NCBI RefSeq assembly: GCF_001425045.1
Contig: NZ_LMDJ01000032.1
Location: forward strand, 1,126 to 65,125
Origin: Massilia sp. Root351
GTDB lineage: Bacteria > Pseudomonadota > Gammaproteobacteria > Burkholderiales > Burkholderiaceae_D
Direction: 5' to 3'
DNA: 64,000 nt
Shown here: piece by piece, positions 58,707 to 64,000 of the stretch
How the letters are laid out: the number at the start of each line of letters is the position of its first letter
Position numbering within the stretch: position 1 is the first letter of the stretch
Notes under the pieces: model-generated
What the model was told of the DNA's origin: nothing
Database searches by the model: none
Seen by the model: only the letters and a program-made list of their open reading frames with translations
Translations under genes and position numbers: made by a program

Positions 58707-60791
58707 CTATGCCGCCATGCCGCTGTGGCGCAGCAGCGCGTCGATGCTCGGTTCGCGGCCGCGGAAGGCCGTGAACGATTCCAGCGCCGGGCGGGAGCCG
58801 CCCACCGACAGGATTTCGCGCAGGTAGCGCTTGCCGGTTTCGGACACCGCGTCCTGGCCCAGCGCCTGCGCTTCTTCGAAGGCCGCGTAGGCGTCGGCGG
58901 ACAAGACCTCTGCCCACTTATAGCTATAGTAGCCGGCCGCGTAGCCGCCGGCAAAGATGTGGCCGAAGGAATTCTGGAAGCGGTTGAACGCCGGCGGGAT
59001 CACGATGGCGAAGCGCGCGCGCACCTCGTCGATCACCTGTTGCACGGACTTGCCGCCGTCGGGCTGGAAATCGTAGTGCAAATGCATGTCCAGCAGCGAG
59101 AATTCGACTTGGCGCAGGGTCTGCATGCCGGACTGGAAATTCTTGGCGGCCAGCATCTTGTCGTACAGCGCGCGCGGCAGCGCTTGGCCGGTGCTCACGT
59201 GGGCCGTCATGTGGCTCAGCACTTCCCATTCCCAGCAGAAGTTTTCCATGAACTGCGACGGCAGTTCCACCGCGTCCCATTCCACGCCGGCGATGCCGGA
59301 TACGCCCAGCTCGTTGACCTGCGTCAGCATGTGGTGCAAGCCGTGGCCGAACTCGTGGAACAGCGTGATCACTTCGTCGTGCGTAAACAGCGATGGCTGT
59401 ACCGTGCCGTCGATCACGGCAGGTTCGGTGAAGTTACAGGTCAGATAGGCGACCGGCGTTTGCAGCTGGCCGTTCGCGCCCAGGCGGCGGCCGCGCGCGT
59501 CGTCCATCCACGCGCCGCCGCTCTTGCCGGCGCGCGCGTACAGGTCGAGGTAGAACTGGCCCACCAGCTTGCCGTCGCGCTCGATGCGGTAGAAGCGCAC
59601 GTCCTTGTGCCAGGCCGGCGCGTCGTCCGGCGCGATGGTGACGGAGAACAGCGAGGAAATCAGGCGGAACAGCCCGTCGACCACTTTGTGCTCGGGGAAG
59701 TACTGCTTCACTTCCTGGGCCGAGAAGGCGTAGCGCGCTTCCTGCAGTTTTTCCGACGCGTAGGGGATGTCCCAGGCTTGCAGCTGGCCGATGCCCAGCT
59801 CGTCTTTCGCGTAGGTGCTCAGCTCGGCGAAGTCCTGCTCGGCGTACGGCCGCGCGCGGCGCGCCAGGTCTTCCAGGAAGGCGATCACCTGCTCGGGGTC
59901 TTTCGCCATCTTCGGCACCAGCGACACTTCGGCGAAGTTCTTGTAGCCCAGCAGCTTGGCTTCCTCGTCGCGCAGCTTGAGCAGGGTGACGATGTTTTGC
60001 GTGTTGTCCCAGTCCTCGCGCTTGCTGAACGCGTCGCCCAGCTCGGAAGCCTTGGTGGCGTTGGCGCGGTAGACGGTTTCGCGCAGTTCGCGCTTGTCGG
60101 CGAATTGCAGGATCGGGTAGTAGGAAGGGAAATGCAGCGAGAACATCCAGCCGGCCTTGCCTTCTTTTTCGGCCAGCGCCTTGGCGGCCTGCTTCACATC
60201 GTCCGGCAGGCCGGCCAGGTCGGCTTCGTTCTCGACCGTCAATTTATAGTCGTTGGTGGCGTCCAGCACGTTTTCCGAGAAGCGCGTCGAGACCGCCGCG
60301 TGTTCTTCCTGGATGGCGGCGAAGCGCTCCTTCTGTTCGGCCGGCAGTTCCGCGCCGCCCATGCGGAAGTCGCGGATGGCGTTGTCGATGATGCGCTTGC
60401 GGGCCGGGTCCAGCGCCTCGAACGCGGCGCTGGCGCGCAGCGCCTTGTACTTGGCGAACAGCGCCTCGTTTTGCGCCACGGCGGTGCCGAACTCGGTCAT
60501 CTTCGGCTGGTTTTCGTTGTAGGCCGCGCGCAGCTCGGGCGTGTCGACCACATTGTTCAGATGGCTGACCACGCCCCACGCACGGCCCAGCAGCTCCGAC
60601 GAGTCTTCCAGCGGCGCCACGAAGTTGTCCCACGTTACCTCGTCGGTCGGCGCTTCCAGCGACGCGACCACGGCGTAGCTTTTTTCCAGCAGGTGGTCGA
60701 TGGCCGGCGTGACGTGCTCGGCCTGGATGGCGTCGAAGCGGGGCAGGCCGGTGAAATCCAGCAGGGGGTTGTTCAGTGCGTCAGTAGTCAT
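58707..60791 (-). CDS. prlC: Oligopeptidase A (M3 zinc peptidase)
   Basis: A 694-residue cytosolic peptidase. It has the zinc motif HEFGHGLHHM (H479, E480, H483) and later ELPSQFMENFCWEWEVL, the M3A signature. It degrades short peptides, including cut signal peptides. It lies 31 bases after folD on the same strand, so the two may form an operon with the DUF4124 gene. Confidence 0.96.
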   Translation of the reverse strand: MTTDALNNPLLDFTGLPRFDAIQAEHVTPAIDHLLEKSYAVVASLEAPTDEVTWDNFVAPLEDSSELLGRAWGVVSHLNNVVDTPELRAAYNENQPKMTEFGTAVAQNEALFAKYKALRASAAFEALDPARKRIIDNAIRDFRMGGAELPAEQKERFAAIQEEHAAVSTRFSENVLDATNDYKLTVENEADLAGLPDDVKQAAKALAEKEGKAGWMFSLHFPSYYPILQFADKRELRETVYRANATKASELGDAFSKREDWDNTQNIVTLLKLRDEEAKLLGYKNFAEVSLVPKMAKDPEQVIAFLEDLARRARPYAEQDFAELSTYAKDELGIGQLQAWDIPYASEKLQEARYAFSAQEVKQYFPEHKVVDGLFRLISSLFSVTIAPDDAPAWHKDVRFYRIERDGKLVGQFYLDLYARAGKSGGAWMDDARGRRLGANGQLQTPVAYLTCNFTEPAVIDGTVQPSLFTHDEVITLFHEFGHGLHHMLTQVNELGVSGIAGVEWDAVELPSQFMENFCWEWEVLSHMTAHVSTGQALPRALYDKMLAAKNFQSGMQTLRQVEFSLLDMHLHYDFQPDGGKSVQQVIDEVRARFAIVIPPAFNRFQNSFGHIFAGGYAAGYYSYKWAEVLSADAYAAFEEAQALGQDAVSETGKRYLREILSVGGSRPALESFTAFRGREPSIDALLRHSGMAA

Positions 60792-60822
60792 AGTCCGTCC
60801 AATGTGGCCTAAAAAGCCTTGA

Positions 60823-61668
60823 TTATTTGCGCTCGGCCGACTCGATGGTGTTCATCAACAGCATGGTGATGGTCATCGGGCCCACGCCGCCAGGTACCGG
60901 CGTGATGTGCGAAGCCACTTCCTTGATGTTGGCGAAATCCACGTCGCCGCACAGTTTGCCCGCGTCGTCGCGGTTCATGCCCACGTCGATCACGATGGCG
61001 CCCGGCTTCACCATATCAGCGGTGAGCGTGTTGCGGCGTCCGACTGCGGCCACCACCACGTCGGCCTGGCGGGTGTACAGACCCAGGTCCGGGGTGGCAC
61101 TGTGGCAGATGGTGACGGTGGCGTTCGCTTGCAAGAGCAGCAGGGCCATCGGCTTGCCGACCGTGTTGCTGCGGCCGATCACGACAGCGTGCTTGCCGCG
61201 CAGGTCCACGCCGGTGGACTCGATCAGCTTCATGCAGCCGTACGGCGTGCAGGGGCGGAAGCCTTCCAGGCCGGTCATCAGCTCGCCGGCGCTGAGCACC
61301 GAGTAGCCGTCCACGTCTTTCGCAGTGGCGATGGCTTCGATCACCTTGTGCGGGTTGATGTGCTTGGGCAGCGGCATCTGCACCAGGATGCCGTGGATGG
61401 CCGGGTCTTCGTTCAGCGCTGCAATGCGCGCCAGCAGGGCCGCTTCGCTCAGGTCGGCCTCGTACTTCTCCAGCACCGAATGGAAACCGACATCGCCGCA
61501 GGCTTTTACCTTGTTGCGCACGTAGACCTGCGAGGCCGGGTCTTCGCCGACCAGGATCACGGCCAGGCCGGGCTGTTTGCCCTGGGCGGTGAGTTTGGCG
61601 GCGCGTTCCGCGATTTCAGCGCGCAGTTTTTGGGAGAGGGCGATACCGTCGATCAGTTGAGCAGACAT
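60823..61668 (-). CDS. folD: Methylene-tetrahydrofolate dehydrogenase/cyclohydrolase FolD
   Basis: A 281-residue bifunctional folate enzyme. Signatures are VGEDPASQVYVRNKVKAC (substrate Lys), GILVQMPLPKHI, VIGRSNTVGKPMA and TPVPGGVGPMTITMLL. It is the full usual length. It is divergent from aceE. Confidence 0.97.
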   Translation of the reverse strand: MSAQLIDGIALSQKLRAEIAERAAKLTAQGKQPGLAVILVGEDPASQVYVRNKVKACGDVGFHSVLEKYEADLSEAALLARIAALNEDPAIHGILVQMPLPKHINPHKVIEAIATAKDVDGYSVLSAGELMTGLEGFRPCTPYGCMKLIESTGVDLRGKHAVVIGRSNTVGKPMALLLLQANATVTICHSATPDLGLYTRQADVVVAAVGRRNTLTADMVKPGAIVIDVGMNRDDAGKLCGDVDFANIKEVASHITPVPGGVGPMTITMLLMNTIESAERK

Positions 61669-61783
61669 GATTTTGGAGAGGTGGGAAGGAAAACCAGAAT
61701 TATAAGGCCGGAGCGTCCCGGCGGCCCTGCCGCGGGAGCCGGAATCTAGGTGTATCCCATAATATGAAACGTTTTATCGTAAT

Positions 61784-61812
61784 TTGAAAAATCAGGAAAT
61801 CGCTGTTAGAAT
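61784..61812 (+). promoter_or_regulatory. Predicted sigma-70 promoter of aceE
   Basis: TTGAAA (61784-61789), 17 bases, TAGAAT (61807-61812). Transcription would start near 61819 and give a leader of about 80 bases to the ATG at 61898. The 229-base gap shows no other clear motif. Confidence 0.75.
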
Positions 61813-61897
61813 CTTCACACTAATCCGAAGTCTTAGTAAATAATCACGACGCACCGTCCGATAGCGATCCGGGCATTCACACTAGGAGACTCACCGC

Positions 61898-64000
61898 ATG
61901 GCACCTCAACTTGACCAGGTCACGGCACTCACGGCCAACGATTCTGATAAGCAAGAAACCAAAGAATGGCTGGAGGCGCTACAAGCCGTCCTGGAAAATG
62001 AAGGCCCGGACCGCGCGCACTATCTGATGGAACGTTTGATCGACCTGGCCCGCCAAAGCGGCTCGGACATCCCGTTCTCGGCCAACACCGCCTACGTCAA
62101 CACCATCCCCGCCCACCTCGAGCAGCACTGCCCGGGCAACCTGGAATACGAAGAGAAGCTGCGTTCGTGGATGCGCTGGAACGCCATGGCCATGGTGGTC
62201 AAGGCCAACCGCGTGGACGGCGACCTCGGTGGCCACCTGTCCTCGTTTGCTTCGCTGGCCAACATGCTGGGCATCGGCTTCAACCACTTCTGGAAAGCGC
62301 CGAGCGACACCCACGGCGGCGACCTGCTGTACATCCAGGGCCACTCCTCGCCCGGCGTGTACGCCCGCGCCTTCCTGGAAGGCCGCCTGACCGAAGAACA
62401 ACTGACCCATTACCGCCGCGAAGTCGACGGCAAGGGTCTGTCGTCGTATCCGCACCCGAAACTGATGCCGAACTTCTGGCAGTTCCCGACCGTCTCCATG
62501 GGCCTGGGCCCGCTGATGGCGATCTACCAGGCGCGCTTCCTGAAGTACCTGCACGCCCGCTCGATCGCCGACACCACCGGCCGCAAGGTCTGGGCCTTCT
62601 GCGGCGACGGCGAGATGGACGAACCGGAATCGCTGGGCGCCATCGGCATGGCCGCACGCGAGAAGCTGGACAACCTGGTCATCGTGGTCAACTGCAACCT
62701 GCAGCGCCTGGACGGCCCGGTGCGCGGCAACGGCAAGATCATCCAGGAACTGGAGGCCGACTTCCGCGGCGCCGGCTGGAACGTGGTCAAAGTCATCTGG
62801 GGTCCGGGCTGGGATGCCCTGCTGAAGCAGGACAAGGAAGGCATCCTGCAAAAAGTCATGATGGAAACCATCGACGGCGAATACCAGAACTACAAGGCCA
62901 AGGACGGCGCCTACGTGCGCAAGCACTTCTTCGGCAAGCATCCGAAGCTGCTGGAAATGGTCGCCAACATGACCGACGACGACATCTGGCGCCTGACCCG
63001 CGGCGGCCACGATCCGCACAAGATCTACGCCGCCTTCAAGGTCGCCCAGGAACACCAGGGCCAGCCTACCGTCCTGCTGGTGAAAACCATCAAGGGCTTC
63101 GGCATGGGCAAGCACGGCGAAGCGCGCAACACCGCGCACAACACCAAGAAGCTGACCGACGAAGCCGTGCGCGAAATGCGCGACCGCTACTCGATCCCGA
63201 TCCCGGACGACCAGCTGGCCGACATCCCGTTCTACAAGCCGGCCGACGACGCGCCTGAAATCAAGTACCTGCACGAGCGCCGCGCCGCGCTGGGCGGCTA
63301 CCTGCCGCAGCGCCGCATGCAGGCGGACGAGAAGCTGACCGTGCCGCCGCTGTCCGCGTTCCAGAACGTGCTGGACGCGACCGCCGAAGGCCGCGAAGTA
63401 TCGAGCACCCAGACCTTCGTGCGTATCCTGACCACGCTGCTGAAGGACCCGAGCATCGGTTCGCGCGTTGTGCCTATCCTGGTCGACGAGTCGCGCACCT
63501 TCGGTATGGAAGGCCTGTTCCGCCAGGTCGGCATCTTCAACCAGCAAGGCCAGTTGTACGAGCCGGTCGATAAAGACCAGGTGATGTACTACCGCGAAGA
63601 CAAGGCCGGCCAGATCCTGCAAGAGGGTATCAACGAAGCCGGCGGCATGAGCTCGTGGATCGCCGCGGCGACCTCGTACTCGACCAACAACCGCGTGATG
63701 ATCCCGTTCTACACGTACTACTCGATGTTCGGCATGCAGCGTATCGGCGACCTGGTATGGGCTGCCGCCGACATGCGCGCCCGTGGCTTCCTGATGGGCG
63801 GCACCGCCGGCCGCACCACGCTGAACGGCGAGGGCCTGCAGCACGAAGACGGCCATAGCCACCTGTTCGCAGCCGCTGTGCCGAACTGCATGCCGTACGA
63901 TCCGACCTTCGGCCACGAAGTGGCAGTGATCGTCCAGGATGGCCTGCGCCGCATGGTGGAGAACCAGGAGGATGTGTTCTACTACATCACCATCATGAAC
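61898..64000 (+). CDS. aceE: Pyruvate dehydrogenase E1 component AceE (C-terminus beyond the window)
   Basis: The first 701 codons of a homodimeric E1 (about 890 residues in the family). It converts pyruvate to acetyl units on lipoyl-E2, with thiamine diphosphate. DLGGHLSSFASLANMLGIGFNHFW and the cofactor motif CGDGEMDEPES (235-245) are present, and the second-half motif TSYSTNNRVMIPFYTYYSMFG has begun. The gene runs off the right edge in frame. AGGAG lies ten bases before the ATG. The E2 and E3 genes are expected further right. Confidence 0.97.
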   Translation, partial: MAPQLDQVTALTANDSDKQETKEWLEALQAVLENEGPDRAHYLMERLIDLARQSGSDIPFSANTAYVNTIPAHLEQHCPGNLEYEEKLRSWMRWNAMAMVVKANRVDGDLGGHLSSFASLANMLGIGFNHFWKAPSDTHGGDLLYIQGHSSPGVYARAFLEGRLTEEQLTHYRREVDGKGLSSYPHPKLMPNFWQFPTVSMGLGPLMAIYQARFLKYLHARSIADTTGRKVWAFCGDGEMDEPESLGAIGMAAREKLDNLVIVVNCNLQRLDGPVRGNGKIIQELEADFRGAGWNVVKVIWGPGWDALLKQDKEGILQKVMMETIDGEYQNYKAKDGAYVRKHFFGKHPKLLEMVANMTDDDIWRLTRGGHDPHKIYAAFKVAQEHQGQPTVLLVKTIKGFGMGKHGEARNTAHNTKKLTDEAVREMRDRYSIPIPDDQLADIPFYKPADDAPEIKYLHERRAALGGYLPQRRMQADEKLTVPPLSAFQNVLDATAEGREVSSTQTFVRILTTLLKDPSIGSRVVPILVDESRTFGMEGLFRQVGIFNQQGQLYEPVDKDQVMYYREDKAGQILQEGINEAGGMSSWIAAATSYSTNNRVMIPFYTYYSMFGMQRIGDLVWAAADMRARGFLMGGTAGRTTLNGEGLQHEDGHSHLFAAAVPNCMPYDPTFGHEVAVIVQDGLRRMVENQEDVFYYITIMN

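Noticed and set aside
61979..63916. 645-codon open frame antisense to aceE
   Set aside because: aceE on the plus strand is unmistakable, with its cofactor motif and promoter.

Overview
The window looks like the chromosome of a high-GC betaproteobacterium of the order Burkholderiales, most likely family Oxalobacteraceae (Massilia/Duganella-like). Supporting signs are the zapB-zapA-6S RNA order, holC followed by a small acidic partner gene, a Trp-rich mini-protein beside ilvD, PEP-CTERM proteins, a glucokinase-RpiR fusion, and a TonB-receptor route for maltodextrin uptake. All genus-level statements are inference from gene content.

Layout. 1-72: start of an IS5-type transposase cut by the window edge. 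325-7060: starch/maltodextrin block 1, with a SusA-like GH13 enzyme fused to an esterase, a stand-alone esterase and a MalA-like TonB receptor. 7165-16072: an M2 peptidase, a Fur-controlled siderophore-receptor operon (receptor, DUF3649, PepSY, DUF3325), a GFA-family protein and a Kef-type antiporter. 16211-26396: starch block 2, with a GH31 enzyme, a MalY-like MFS importer, phosphoglucomutase, a MalS-like amylase and a pullulanase. 26506-32339: a NitT/TauT-type ABC importer whose genes run into a DctB/DctD-like sensor kinase and sigma-54 activator; a near-consensus sigma-54 promoter precedes the binding-protein gene. 32702-38182: a POT peptide transporter, divergent from starch block 3 (GH13 alpha-glucosidase and a glucokinase/RpiR fusion). 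38215-42112: small unknown genes, a His-rich PadR regulator with an MFS efflux gene, and a PEP-CTERM protein. 42286-44252: groES-groEL with a CIRCE operator. 44572-48807: a secreted metzincin-type protease gene followed by a PEP-CTERM gene, with an antiparallel overlapping gene. 48890-54631: zapB-like, zapA, 6S RNA, EVE protein, lgt/LysR, ilvD, a Trp-rich peptide and cytochrome c. 54688-57064: two tandem paralogous LivJ-type binding proteins. 57221-64000: holC and its neighbour, a DUF4124-glutaredoxin protein, oligopeptidase A, folD, and aceE (cut at the right edge).

How the starch genes fit together. The receptor would bring maltodextrins into the periplasm. There the SusA-like fusion, pullulanase, MalS-like amylase and GH31 enzyme trim or rearrange them. 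The MFS protein imports the products; the cytosolic GH13 glucosidase releases glucose; the glucokinase domain and phosphoglucomutase feed central metabolism. The three blocks are separated by unrelated genes but share one operator-like motif, GTAG-N5-CTAC, in exact or near form upstream of every starch transcription unit. In three promoters the motif overlaps the predicted -10 box. Its odd-length palindrome, TGTAGTnnnACTACA, resembles HexR (RpiR-family) sites more than LacI-family sites, and the only RpiR-type regulator in the window is the glucokinase fusion inside the regulon. This predicted regulon, the GH13-esterase fusion and the self-contained sigma-54/ABC operon are the most interesting parts of the window.
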